Of a stretch of 64,000 nucleotides of DNA, positions 16,218 to 26,087 are shown piece by piece. How positions within the stretch are numbered: the stretch's first letter is position 1; each line of letters opens with the position of its first letter. The notes below the pieces were generated by a model. It did no database searches. It worked only from the letters and a program-made list of their open reading frames with translations, and was not told the DNA's origin. The translations under genes were made by a program, and so were the position numbers. Source of the DNA: JACVRW01 sp963757815 (GTDB lineage Bacteria; Actinomycetota; Thermoleophilia; Solirubrobacterales; Thermoleophilaceae); NCBI GenBank assembly GCA_963757815.1, contig CAVWSN010000035.1, positions 1 to 64,000 on the forward strand, written 5' to 3'.

Positions 16218-16928
16218 ATGGATGCCGTGGTGATCCTCTGCGGCGGGCGCGGGACGAGGCTGCGCGAGCACACCGAGACGATCCCCAAGCCGCTCGTCGA
16301 GATCGGCGGGCGGCCGATCCTGTGGCACGTGATCCGCATCTACGCCGAGCAGGGCTTCGTGCGCTTCGTGCTCTGCACCGGCCACAAGGGCGAGCTGATC
16401 CGTGAGTTCGTGGCGCACGACGGACTCCCGGCAGGCCTCGAGATCGAGTGCGTCGACACGGGCGAGGACACGCCCACCGGCGGCCGCATCGCGATGGTCG
16501 GCGATCGGCTCGGCGGGCGGCGCTTCTGCGCCACCTACGCGGACGGCGTCGCGGACCTCGACCTGGCCGCGCTGCTCGACTACCACGAGGAGCAGGGCCG
16601 CCTCGCGACGATGACGGTGGTGCAGCCCGAGCTGCAGTTCGGCATCGCGCGGCTCAACGGCGACGGGAGCGTCGAGGGCTTCACGGAGAAGCCGCGCTTC
16701 GAGGGCTGGATCAACGGCGGCTTCTTCGTCTTCGAGCCGGGAGTGCTCGACTACCTGCGCACGGATTCGGTCCTCGAACGCGAGCCGCTCGAGCGGCTCG
16801 CGGCCGCCGGCGAGCTGAGCGCCTTCCGCCACCTCGGCTTCTGGGGCTGCATGGACACCTACAAGGACGCCGTTCTGCTGAACGACCTCTGGGCCGCCCG
16901 CCGGGCCCCCTGGAAGCTCTGGTCCTGA
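16218..16928 (+). CDS. Sugar-phosphate nucleotidyltransferase (glucose-1-P cytidylyltransferase-like)
   Basis: 236 residues from ATG 16218. The N-terminal pyrophosphorylase loop is ILCGGRGTRLREHTETIPKP, then LVEIGGRPILWHV; TYADGVADLDL supplies the metal Asp; and FTEKPRFEGWINGGFFVFEP is the E-K-P and N-G-G-F substrate region. The pattern (IPKPLVEIG.RPILWHVIRIYA, tail WGCMDTYKD) matches RfbF-type glucose-1-phosphate cytidylyltransferases, which make CDP-glucose for deoxysugars. The other deoxysugar genes are not nearby. Truncation is unlikely; typical length is about 250. Confidence 0.88.
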   Translation: MDAVVILCGGRGTRLREHTETIPKPLVEIGGRPILWHVIRIYAEQGFVRFVLCTGHKGELIREFVAHDGLPAGLEIECVDTGEDTPTGGRIAMVGDRLGGRRFCATYADGVADLDLAALLDYHEEQGRLATMTVVQPELQFGIARLNGDGSVEGFTEKPRFEGWINGGFFVFEPGVLDYLRTDSVLEREPLERLAAAGELSAFRHLGFWGCMDTYKDAVLLNDLWAARRAPWKLWS

Positions 16929-16962
16929 AGGAACTCCGGCGGCTCCGGCGAAAACGGGGTCC

Positions 16963-17814
16963 GTGACGCGAACCGGGACGACCGCCCTCACCTTGTCGGA
17001 GGAGATCCGCCAGCGCTTCGACCAGTTCAGCCGCTCGCAGAAGGACGTAGGCCAGTACATAGTCGACCACCTCGAGGAGGCCGCCTTTCACACCGCCGAG
17101 GAGTTGGCGCGGCGCGCGAACACGTCGAGCTCGACCGTGGTCCGCTTCGCCCAGGCGCTCGGCTTCGAGGGTTTCCCCGAGCTCCAGGCCGCGGCGCGCG
17201 ACGAGTACCGGCGTGCGCGTGAGAACGGCGCCACGGCCGCGGAGCTGGGCTCGCCGCCGCTCTTCCCGATCGACCAGACCGAGTTCGAGACCGCGCTCGC
17301 GGCCGACCATTCGAACGTGGCCGAGACGGCGAAGCGGATAGACCGCGACGAGGTCGCGGCCGCCGTCGACCTGATCTCGCGCGCGGAGCGGATCCTGCTC
17401 TGCGGCACCGACCAGATGGCGTTCTTCGCGAGCTACCTGCGCCATCTGCTGATGCTGCTCGACCTGCGCGCCGAGGTCGTCGCGTCCCCGAGCCAGGAGG
17501 GGCTCGCCAAGCTCGGCAGGGTGGACGACAAGACCGTGATGGTCGGCTTCTCGGCCGGCCGGCCGCACCCGCTCGTGGTGCGGGCGATGAAGCTCGCCCG
17601 CAACCGCCGCGCCGCCACGATCGCGATCGCCGACGCCACCCTCTCCGAGGTCGCGAAGCTCGCCGACCACCGCCTCTACTACTCCTCGAACAGCCCGGCG
17701 TACGTCCGCTCACACGCGGCCCTGCTCGGGGTCATCCAGGCACTCGCGTACGGCGTGTACGCGCTGGACGAGTCCGCCTACGCGGACCGCATCAAGGCCT
17801 TCCGGCTGAAGTAG
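16963..17814 (+). CDS. MurR/RpiR family transcriptional regulator
   Basis: 283 residues from GTG 16963. An N-terminal HTH_6 domain (FSRSQKDVGQYIVDHLEEAA; ELARRANTSSSTVVRFAQAL) is followed by a SIS sugar-isomerase-like sensor domain (AAVDLISRAERILLCGTDQM through ADHRLYYSSNSPAYV). RpiR regulators bind phosphosugars and control their catabolic genes. It follows the nucleotidyltransferase gene by 34 bp, so both may be in one transcript. The effector sugar cannot be inferred. Full length for the family. Confidence 0.92.
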   Translation: MTRTGTTALTLSEEIRQRFDQFSRSQKDVGQYIVDHLEEAAFHTAEELARRANTSSSTVVRFAQALGFEGFPELQAAARDEYRRARENGATAAELGSPPLFPIDQTEFETALAADHSNVAETAKRIDRDEVAAAVDLISRAERILLCGTDQMAFFASYLRHLLMLLDLRAEVVASPSQEGLAKLGRVDDKTVMVGFSAGRPHPLVVRAMKLARNRRAATIAIADATLSEVAKLADHRLYYSSNSPAYVRSHAALLGVIQALAYGVYALDESAYADRIKAFRLK

Positions 17815-17817
17815 GCG

Positions 17818-18928
17818 TCAGCGTCGGGGGCGCTTGCGCCGGCACCTCCTCGGGGGCTTCTTCTTGCGCTGCACGTTGTCCCCGCGGGCGCGCGCCTGGG
17901 CGCGCTTGCGCTTGCACTTGCGGCGCTTGGAGCGCGCCTTCTTGCGCTTGGTGGTGGAGGCGGGCGGCGTCGCGGCCGGCAGCACACCCGCCGCCGGGAG
18001 TGCGGCCGGGACGGGCGGGAGTGGGACAACCGGCGGCACGGGCGGGCGGCGGCGGCTGCCGCGGCTGGCCCAGCGGCGGCGTCCCGCCGTACACCGCGCT
18101 CGCCGTCCGGTAGGCGCGCACGTCGAGCGTGAGCGCGGCCTCGCGGGCAGCATCGAGACCGGCCGCGTCGAGTTGGTTCCTTTCGATCAGCACGAGCGTC
18201 TCGCCCTCCGGGTCGTCGATGGCGCCCACCTCGACGATGCCCACGCCGGGTGCGTGCGCCTTCGTCTGGATGCCGCCCGCTGGGTCGAGCGGGCTCGTCT
18301 CGTGCGTCACGAGCACGTCCTCGTAGCAGCCTGGTGGGCACGCAGACCTGCTGGTGCTTCGTCGACCACCTCAGCGCAGTCGAGGAAGTGGATCGACGGC
18401 ACGGAGCCCTGGAGGTAGACGGTCCCCGACGACCGGAGAGTCGAGCATGTGGATGCCGCCCTCGGCGTCGGCCACGCCGTGGATCCAGGTGCTGGGGGCG
18501 CCGATGAAGAATCCGTCCTCGTACTCCTCCGGGTACTCGCCGAGGTTCCAGACGTTCCCGTCGTCGTCCTGGGCGAAGAAGGCGAGCTCTGCCTCCGCGA
18601 GCTCCCCGTCCTGCTCGTCGACGTCCCACATGACCCGCGTGCGGACCCCGTCGATCACCTTCACCAGGTCCGTGGCCGTGAAGGTCACGCGATGCGGGAG
18701 CGGTGGGCCGGTCCGGCTGGCCCGGCCCTCGAGGACCATCTGGGTGCCGGGGACGAGTGGGAGGAACTGGTTGTCGATCGTCGTCGACTGAGTGAACGCC
18801 GCGGAGTCGTAGTCGACGAGGCGCGGGCAGGCGGGTCCGGGGCCCTGGGCCTGCGCCGGGGCCGCCGCGAGCACAGACAGCCCGGCAGCCAGCGCGAGCA
18901 GGGCCAGGAGACGCCTGAGCGAGTTCAC
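17818..18928 (-). pseudogene. Secreted AQDD-GNV protein with Lys/Arg-rich tail, several frameshifts
   Basis: GTG 18928 overlaps the upstream lipoprotein's stop. Signal peptide (NSLRRLLALLALAAGLSVLA), then FDYDSAAFTQSTTIDNQFLP-like family text (YDSAAFTQSTTIDNQFLPLV), AFFAQDDDGNVWNLGEYPEE and GGIHMLDSPVVGD. One extra C (18421-18426) throws the frame; the continuation VYLQGSVPSIHFLDCAEVVD, then QVCVPTR, then CYEDVLVTHETSPLDP, ending in an Arg/Lys-rich tail (KRKKARSKRRKCKRKRAQAR), is spread over three more slips. The combined protein would be about 368 residues. Other members link the same segments in one frame. It is the last gene of the MacB-like operon. Decayed gene or sequence errors; the role is unknown. 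Confidence 0.65.
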
Positions 18929-19830
18929 TGGGCCACCGGCTTCACCTGGCTGAGCAGCGCGCGGTTCTGCTTGCGGAAGCTCTCCTCGTACTGCGGGCGG
19001 ACCTCCAGCTCGACCGGCGTGATGTGGCGCTTCTCGCAGGCCAGGTCGGCGCGGGCGATCCGCACCTCCTCGCGCTGGAGGTCGGCCAGGGCGCTGCGGT
19101 CGTAGCTCGCTCCCGCCACCGGCGGCGCGCTGGCTCCGGGCTGGACCCCCGCTCCCGCGATCGACCGGAAGCGCTGGATCATGTCCGTGTCGATCTCCTC
19201 GGGCTCCTCGTAGCGATATCCGTCATCCGCCATGCACTTCGACCACCTCTCGACTGCTCTGACCATACGCTGGTCCTGCGTGATGCGCTCCTCGAGCTCA
19301 TCGAATTTCCCCTGCACCTTCGCCAGCACGGCTGCACCCCCGAACACCTGCTCCGTCGCCTTCTTGGTGCAGCCCCCGAGCTCGGTCGCGGCGTCTGAAT
19401 CGATCGCCTCTGCGAACGTGAGCCCGGGGTTCTCGCCCCAGAGCGCGCGGTCGTACGCCGACCGGTCGGCGGCGCCGAGGCTCTTGCGGAGCCGCTCGTT
19501 CGGATCCGCCTGCGGGCTGCCGCGGCCGAACAGCGTGCTGATGCCGTAGCCGAACTGCTCGAGGAACTCCTCGTCGGTCAGCTTTGCCTTGCCGGTCAGC
19601 GCGGCCTGCTGGGCGAGCGGGTCGACGGGGACGTAGTCGAATCCCTGCGCCTTCATGCAGTCGCGGATCAGGTTCTCCACCCGTGTCTGGCGCTCGATCA
19701 CGCCGGACTCGCTGAAGCCGAGCTGGTCCTCGAGCTCGACCGGAGGCTCGGTCGAGGGCTCGTCCTCGCCGCAGCCGGCCGCCAGGGCCGCCACGAGCGC
19801 CAGCGCCGCGATGAGGCGCCGGGCGTTCAC
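18925..19830 (-). CDS. Lipoprotein of the MacB-like operon
   Basis: 301 residues from GTG 19830 (overlapping the permease stop, GTGA). Signal peptide with lipobox: ALVAALAAGC, then GEDEPSTEPP. The mature part is helical and acidic with paired cysteines in NLIRDCMKAQGFDYVPVDPL (C68-like), GGCTKKATEQ, WSKCMADDGYRYEEP and LACEKRHITP, an arrangement shared by lipoproteins encoded beside actinobacterial ABC exporters. The function is unproven; it may be a cell-surface partner of the exporter. It ends in an overlap with the next gene. Confidence 0.8.
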   Translation of the reverse strand: MNARRLIAALALVAALAAGCGEDEPSTEPPVELEDQLGFSESGVIERQTRVENLIRDCMKAQGFDYVPVDPLAQQAALTGKAKLTDEEFLEQFGYGISTLFGRGSPQADPNERLRKSLGAADRSAYDRALWGENPGLTFAEAIDSDAATELGGCTKKATEQVFGGAAVLAKVQGKFDELEERITQDQRMVRAVERWSKCMADDGYRYEEPEEIDTDMIQRFRSIAGAGVQPGASAPPVAGASYDRSALADLQREEVRIARADLACEKRHITPVELEVRPQYEESFRKQNRALLSQVKPVAQ

Positions 19831-21058
19831 GCCGTCCCCGCCCGGAGCGCCTCGACGGGCTCCATCGCCGCCGCCCTGAGCGACGGGTAGGTTCCGGACA
19901 GGAGGCCGATCAGCCCTCCGACGAGCGGGGCCAGGAGCGGCACCCAGGCTTCCATGACCGGCGTCCACTCGCGACTTGCCGACACCGCCACGACCACGAG
20001 CGTGCCGAGCGCGGCTCCCACGACGCCGCCGAGCAGGCCCATGACCGTGCTCTCGACCAGGAACTGCGCGGCGATGTGGCGCCGCGAGGCGCCCAGCGCC
20101 CGCCGCAGGCCGATCTCGCCGACCCGCTCGAGCACCGACACGAGCGTGACGTTCGCGATCCCGAGCGCTCCCACGAGCAGCGACACGCCGCCGAGCAGCA
20201 GGAACAGCGCGTTGAGGTCGCTCTCGACGCCGGCCTTGAGCGACTCCGGGTCGGGCGGCGCCGACACCCTGAGCAGCTCGGGTGCGTTCGGGCTCAGCGC
20301 GATGGGGGCCTCGCGCACGACGCGGTCGACCGCGCCGATGTCCGTCTCGATCTGCACGGTCGCGGGCGCGACCAGTCCGAACTCGCGCCGCGCGGTGCCG
20401 TTCGGGATCGTGAGCGAGCCGAGCAGCGAGGGCTGGCGCTCGACGCTGTCGACAATCCCGCTGACCTGGTAGAGGCGCTCGCCGATGAAGATCGAGGGCT
20501 GTTGGTCGAGGTTCGTGATACCGAGCCGCCGGGCGGCGTTCCTCCCCAGCACCGCGGTGCGGTCGCCGCGTTGGGAGTGGCCGCTGTCGGGGAGCCGGCC
20601 CGACGAAAGGTCGGCCCGCACCGCCCGCCAGAGCCCGTCCGACGCCGCTCTCACCGGCAGCTGGACGTCGGGCTGGGCGAGCGGGTCGTTGATGGCGACG
20701 GTGCGCACGAGCTCCCCGCGGACGTCGACCTCGGACAGCGTGCCCGCCGCGGCCACGCCGTTCAGCCGCTCGAGCCGTTCCTGCGCGTCCCAGGGGATGG
20801 CCGTGGCCGCGCGGCTGCCGCCGAGGGTGCCGGGGACGGGTGTGATCACGACGTCGGTGGCCGCCACGGTGCTGAAGCGCCCCACGATCTGGCTGCCCGC
20901 GGTCTTCGAGAGGCCGAGCGTCGCCACGAGCGCGGCCACGCCGACGACCGTGCCGAGCACGGTGAGCCCGACGCGCGCGGGCCGCGCCATCAGTCCCGCT
21001 CCCGCCTCCGCGAACAGGTCGCGAAGCGACAGGCGCGCCCGCGGTGGAGGCTCGGACG

Positions 21059-21062
<4 letters not shown>
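19827..21062 (-). CDS. ABC transporter permease, MacB/FtsX type
   Basis: 411 residues from GTG 21062, overlapping the ATPase stop. One N-terminal TM (VGLTVLGTVVGVAALVATLG), a large extracytoplasmic MacB-PCD domain of about 220 residues, and three C-terminal TMs (LFLLLGGVSLLVGALGIANV; FLVESTVMGLLGGVVGAALG; LLAPLVGGLIGLLSGTYPSL) with the FtsX-family LERVGEIGLRRALGASRRHI coupling segment. It ends RAAAMEPVEALR, the classic MacB terminus. It forms a dimer with the neighbouring ATPase and works with the adaptor two genes upstream; mechanotransmission type rather than a substrate channel. Confidence 0.93.
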
Positions 21063-21820
<758 letters not shown>

Positions 21821-21831
21821 GGGGTTCCCGG

Positions 21832-23763
21832 CTAGGGGGATGGAGCTCCGGTTCGCTTGCCGACGACGACCTGGGTGCCGGGCTCGAGGCGCCCGCTCAC
21901 AGGCTGAACCTCCACGAGGCCCTGCGCGGCGAGCCCGGGCTCGACGGTCACGTAGTCGCCTCCGGTGCCGGCGCCGTCCACCTGCACGCGCGAGCTTCCG
22001 TCGGCGCCCACGGACACCGCGTTGACCGGCACGGCGAGCACCTCCTTCCCGGTGCTCTTGACGGCGATCGTCAGCCGCACCGAGGCCCCGACCAGCTGAG
22101 CTGGGGCGCTGTGCGGCCTGACCTCGAGATACACCCGCGAGGGATCGACCTTGTTCGTGCCCGGGCGGTCGGCCACCTGGGTGACCGTGCCCGTGGTCTC
22201 GACCCCCAGGTCGGGCTCGTCGATCCGCACCTCGGCGCCGCGCCGCACCAGCTCGGCGTCGTTCAGGGACAGCGAGGAGTCGACGGCGAGGCGCGAGTTG
22301 CTGACCGTCATGACCTTGCCGGAGGCGCTGTCGCCGCGCTTGGCGCGCACCGTGTCCACACGCAGCGGGAGGATTGGGAAGAACAGCACCTCGTTGGCCG
22401 GTACCTGGATGCCCATCCGGCGGGCGAGCCGGGCCGCGTCCGCGGCGGTCTCGTCGGCCTCGCTGGACGCCGCGTCCCTGAGCAGCTCCTGGATCTCCGT
22501 GTCGCCCGGCGTGCGGAGGACCTGCAGGCGCCGCTCCGCGAGCACCACCTGCTTCCGCGCGGCGGGCAGCGCCTGCCGCGCATGAGCAAGCTCGGCCGCA
22601 GCAGTGCGGGCGTCGCGGATCGCGAGGCGATGGTCGGAGCGCGCCTTGGCGACCGCGTCGATACCCGCCGCGCGCGTGGCGCTCTGCGACCTCAGCGCAG
22701 CGCTCGCGTCGAGCCGGGCCACGGTCACGTCATCGGTCGCCGCGCGCACGGCGGCCTGCAGCACGGCCCGCTCCGCCGGCGACGTGTCGGGCGGCGCCTG
22801 GGCGAGGTTCAGCTGGGCCTCGTAGAGGGCGTCGTTGGCGCGGTTCTGGGCGGCCCGCTTGAGGGCGACGTCGGCAGCTGCCAGAGCGTCGTCGCGCCGC
22901 TGCGCGGTCAACGCCGTCGTCACGGCGGTGGTCTGGCTCGCGAGATCCGCAGTGGACCGCGCCCGGAAGGTGGCCGTCCTGAGCGTGACCCGGGCCGTCG
23001 CGGCAGTGTCACGCGCGGTCTGCAGGTCGATGCGCCCCTGCTCGATCTCCCCGGGCGTCACGCCCTCGCGCGCGCTCTGTATCGCGAGCCGACTCTGCAG
23101 GAACGCGTCGCGCGCCGCCGCGGCCGTCGCGTTGGCGGCACGGAGCTGGTCGATCTGGGAGTCGGTGGGACCGAACGGCGCCCAGCCGTTGTCCTCGTAC
23201 CAGCTCGCCACCGCAGCGGCGGTGCGCCCGTCGTAGCGCCCGTCGACGGGACCGGGGGAGAAGCCCATCCGGCTGAGGGCCGCCTCGAGCTGCTCCACGT
23301 CCGGTCCCTCGGTGCCGGGAGCCAGGTCACGGTGGGACGCCTGCGCGCCGCTCAGCACGAACACGGGGCGTCCGGACACCGACATGACCACGCTGCCCTC
23401 GCCGACCGTCGTGCCACGGCGAGGCGGATCGGTGACGATGTCGCTGTCGGCGCCACCGCCCTGCTTGACGCTCGAGGTGGCCAGCACGACCGGCTGCGGG
23501 CTCCCGTAGCGCACGGTGCCGCGCACGATCACCTCGCTGGACAGCACACGGCGCTCGACCGGCGCGGTGATCTCGGAGGGCGGCGGCGGCGCGGTGTCGG
23601 CGGCCACCTGCGCCGGCGAGCGCACCTGGTTGCCGGCCAGCCAGGCCGCGACCGCAAGCAGGATCGCCACCCCGAGGCCGGCGGCAACCATCCGCTTGCG
23701 ACGCCGGACGATCATTCGCCGCGCGGCCTCCGGGCCCGTCCTCGGACGCAGACCATCCCGCAA
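21832..23763 (-). CDS. Membrane-fusion adaptor with peptidoglycan-binding domain
   Basis: 643 residues, first gene of the operon. An N-terminal TM (MVAAGLGVAILLAVAAWLAG) is followed by a biotinyl-lipoyl-like segment (LSSEVIVRGTVRYGSPQPVV), a peptidoglycan-binding 1 domain near residues 145-190 (GPDVEQLEAALSRMGFSPGP, DGRYDGRTAAAVASWYE), a long alanine-rich coiled-coil hairpin of about 200 residues, and C-terminal beta-barrel parts (VRLTIAVKSTGKEVLAVPVN). Such adaptor/PG-binding hybrids serve MacB-type exporters in actinobacteria that lack an outer membrane, reaching into the wall instead of to TolC. Complete. Confidence 0.92.
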   Translation of the reverse strand: MRDGLRPRTGPEAARRMIVRRRKRMVAAGLGVAILLAVAAWLAGNQVRSPAQVAADTAPPPPSEITAPVERRVLSSEVIVRGTVRYGSPQPVVLATSSVKQGGGADSDIVTDPPRRGTTVGEGSVVMSVSGRPVFVLSGAQASHRDLAPGTEGPDVEQLEAALSRMGFSPGPVDGRYDGRTAAAVASWYEDNGWAPFGPTDSQIDQLRAANATAAAARDAFLQSRLAIQSAREGVTPGEIEQGRIDLQTARDTAATARVTLRTATFRARSTADLASQTTAVTTALTAQRRDDALAAADVALKRAAQNRANDALYEAQLNLAQAPPDTSPAERAVLQAAVRAATDDVTVARLDASAALRSQSATRAAGIDAVAKARSDHRLAIRDARTAAAELAHARQALPAARKQVVLAERRLQVLRTPGDTEIQELLRDAASSEADETAADAARLARRMGIQVPANEVLFFPILPLRVDTVRAKRGDSASGKVMTVSNSRLAVDSSLSLNDAELVRRGAEVRIDEPDLGVETTGTVTQVADRPGTNKVDPSRVYLEVRPHSAPAQLVGASVRLTIAVKSTGKEVLAVPVNAVSVGADGSSRVQVDGAGTGGDYVTVEPGLAAQGLVEVQPVSGRLEPGTQVVVGKRTGAPSP

Positions 23764-23889
23764 TTCAGCCGTCGGCGAATTGCCGCCAGGCGCAAGAACA
23801 CGGGCCAGCCTCCTTCGCGCTTCGAGGCGTTTACATTGCGGCCAGTGTATGCCCGCTCAGCGGGAGCGCGCAAGCGACGTCCGCCCAGG

Positions 23890-24601
23890 TCAGCGGTAGC
23901 GGACAAGGTCCATCCGTCCTATCTCGAACTGCTCTCGCACGAGCCCGACGCCGGGGCAGTAGAACTTGAACTCCCTGTTGTTGTCGAGCGGGGCGAAGTC
24001 CTCGGTCTTGATGCAGTCCTCGAAGCGCCCCGCCGGCACGGTCAGCTCGAGGCCCGTCTCGACCACCTCGGACCTGTCCTCGGCGACCCCCGGTGCGCGC
24101 TCCTGCTCGAAGACGTCACCGACCTGCGGGTCGGCGGGCATGAAGAGCCCCGCCTTCGCGTCGCCCTTGCCGGCCAACCACTGCCCCTCGTGCGCGACGA
24201 CCTTGCCGTCCTCGATGTCGTCGACCCGCTCGCCCATGTAGCGGACGTTGCCCTCGTCGTCCTGGGCGTAGTAGTCGAACGTGTGCTCCACGAGCTCCCC
24301 GTCCTCGAACTCCCGCACCTCGACGACCGTGACCGGGACGCCGGAGACCTCGCCGGGCTCATCGAGCACCCGCGACACCGATCGCACCCTCGCGCGCTCC
24401 TTCGAGTCCGGGTCGCCCTCGATGCCGGCGTAGGCCATCGAGCGCAGGCTCGACAGCGGGAACAGCGGATGGTCGACCTGCGCCGAGAACTGCGCCGGGT
24501 CGAGTGCCGGTCCGGCTCTCGCCACCCGTCTCGGGCTCGTCGTCATCGTCCCCGCCACACGCGGGCACGGCAAGGGTGACGGCTATCGCAAGGAGGGCCA
24601 A
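23890..24601 (-). CDS. Lipoprotein with AQDD-GNV motif, frameshifted
   Basis: The lipoprotein signal (LALLAIAVTLAVPACGGDDDD) is in one frame from TTG 24601. The rest is one base away from about 24510: DPAQFSAQVDHPLFPLSSLR, YYAQDDEGNVRYMGERVDD, GLFMPADPQVGDVFEQER, and EDCIKTEDFAPLDNNREFKF to LVRYR. This is the Y-x-AQDD-GNV family also seen at 17818-18928. A strong AAAGGAGG (24631-24638) has no ordinary start codon at normal spacing, so the start region may also carry an error; TTG 24601 is a minimum. It is probably upstream of, but separate from, the MacB-like operon (126-bp gap). Role unknown. Confidence 0.72.
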
Positions 24602-24792
24602 GCGGCTTCGCTGCTCGTGGAACGTCGAAGCCTCCTTTCTTGCGTCCAGTGTGCCTCATATGGGCACCGATAGGCAAGGCCGACGCGCCCACTTACTTGC
24701 ATTGGGGGACGGTTCGTGGTCAACTAGGCGCACATCGCCGGATGCGGATTTGGCCCGAGCACCGGCGGGGTTCACCGAAAGGAGCCGTGCCC

Positions 24793-26087
24793 ATGTCTGT
24801 CTCCACGCGGACAGAGGACGGCAGGGGTGGCAGGTATGGGGTACCCCTGCGCTCTAACGGCCTCCGGCGACGCACGCTCCTCGCCCTCCTGACCGGCGCG
24901 CTGGCGGCACTGGCGATGCCGGCGGCCGCGGCGGCGATCGACGAGTACCCCATCGCCGGCACCAACCCCGGCAGCATCACCGCCGGGCCCGACGGCGCGC
25001 TCTGGTTCACGATGGAGGGAGGCGACGGCGCGATCGGGAGGATGACGACGGGCGGGCGTCGCACACGAACACATTCCCGCTCCCCGCATGCTCGGGGTGC
25101 CATGCTCGAGCTCGATGCCGCCGGTCGACCAGATCGTCGCCGGGCCCGACGGCAACCTCTGGTTCACGATGACGCGCTCCAACGCGATCGGGCAGATGAA
25201 GACCGCCGGCGCGCATGGCCGATCCATCCGATCGACACTCCGGATAGCCGAGCCCGAGGGGCTCACCGTCGGCCCCGACGGCAGGCTCTGGTTCACCGAG
25301 GCGGAATGCAACGGGATCGGCGCGATCGACACGGGCGGGACCGATCGATCGATTGAGTACCTTCCCACCGCATCGAGCGGGCCGTCCGACATAGCCGCGG
25401 GCCCGACGGGGCGCTGTGGTTCACCGGAGAGCCTCCAACACAGGTCGGGCGGATCACGACCACGGGCGTCCATCACGACCGAATTCGCCGTCCCGACAAC
25501 GTCCAGCGAGCCGTCGGGAATCACCAACACCGGAGCAGGACTCTGGTTCACCGAATCCGGCGTCGGCCAGATCGCCCAGATCACGACCGCAGGGCGTCAT
25601 CACCGAGTACGCCGGGGCCGGCGACCAGCCCTCGGCGATCGCAGCGGCCCCGGACGGCGCCCTCTGGTACACCGAGTCAGGTCCCGCTCCAACGCGATCG
25701 GGCGGATCACCACCGGCGGGATCATCACCAACCACTTCCCGGTGCCCACTCCCGGCGCCGAGCCCTCGGACATCACTCTCGGTCCCGACAAGAACCTCTG
25801 GTTCACCGAGTTCCTCGCGAACAAGATCGGCCGGGTCGTCACCGCACCGCCGGTGGTGCTTCCGCCTCCCCCGCCGGTCGTCTCGCTGAAGCCCAAGCCC
25901 AAGCGCAAGTGCAAGGTCCCGAAGGTGCGCGGGCTCACCATCAAGAAGGCGGTCAAGAAGCTCAAGAAGGCCCGCTGCAAGTACAAGGTCCGAGGGTAAG
26001 GGCAGGGTCGTCTCGACGTCGCCCAAGGCCGGTAAGCGGACATCCAAGACGGTCAAGGTCAAGGCTTCGCGAAAGGCGAGTAGATGA
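24793..26087 (+). pseudogene. Secreted Vgb-like beta-propeller with C-terminal PASTA domain, many frameshifts
   Basis: ATG 24793 follows GAAAGGAG with 8-base spacing. After an N-terminal signal (RRRTLLALLTGALAALAMPA) come six or more propeller blades of the streptogramin-lyase type (GPDGALWFT, GPDGNLWFT, GPDGRLWFT, GPDKNLWFTE) with IG(R/Q)M(T/K)T linkers. At least five one-base slips split it (near 25055, 25200, 25250, 25400 and 25600). The C-terminus has KVPKVRGLTIKKAVKKLKKA, then, after another slip near 25998, RVVSTSPKAGKRTSKTVKVK: a PASTA-like domain. The reading ends in TGA 26085-26087, overlapping the RND pump's ATG by ATGA, which supports the joined reading. It probably does not cleave streptogramin; the propeller is a likely wall-binding protein. 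Confidence 0.65.

Noticed and set aside
24793..26087. True streptogramin lyase (antibiotic resistance)
   Set aside because: The propeller blades match, but the catalytic residues cannot be confirmed in this broken frame, and the PASTA tail is not part of Vgb.
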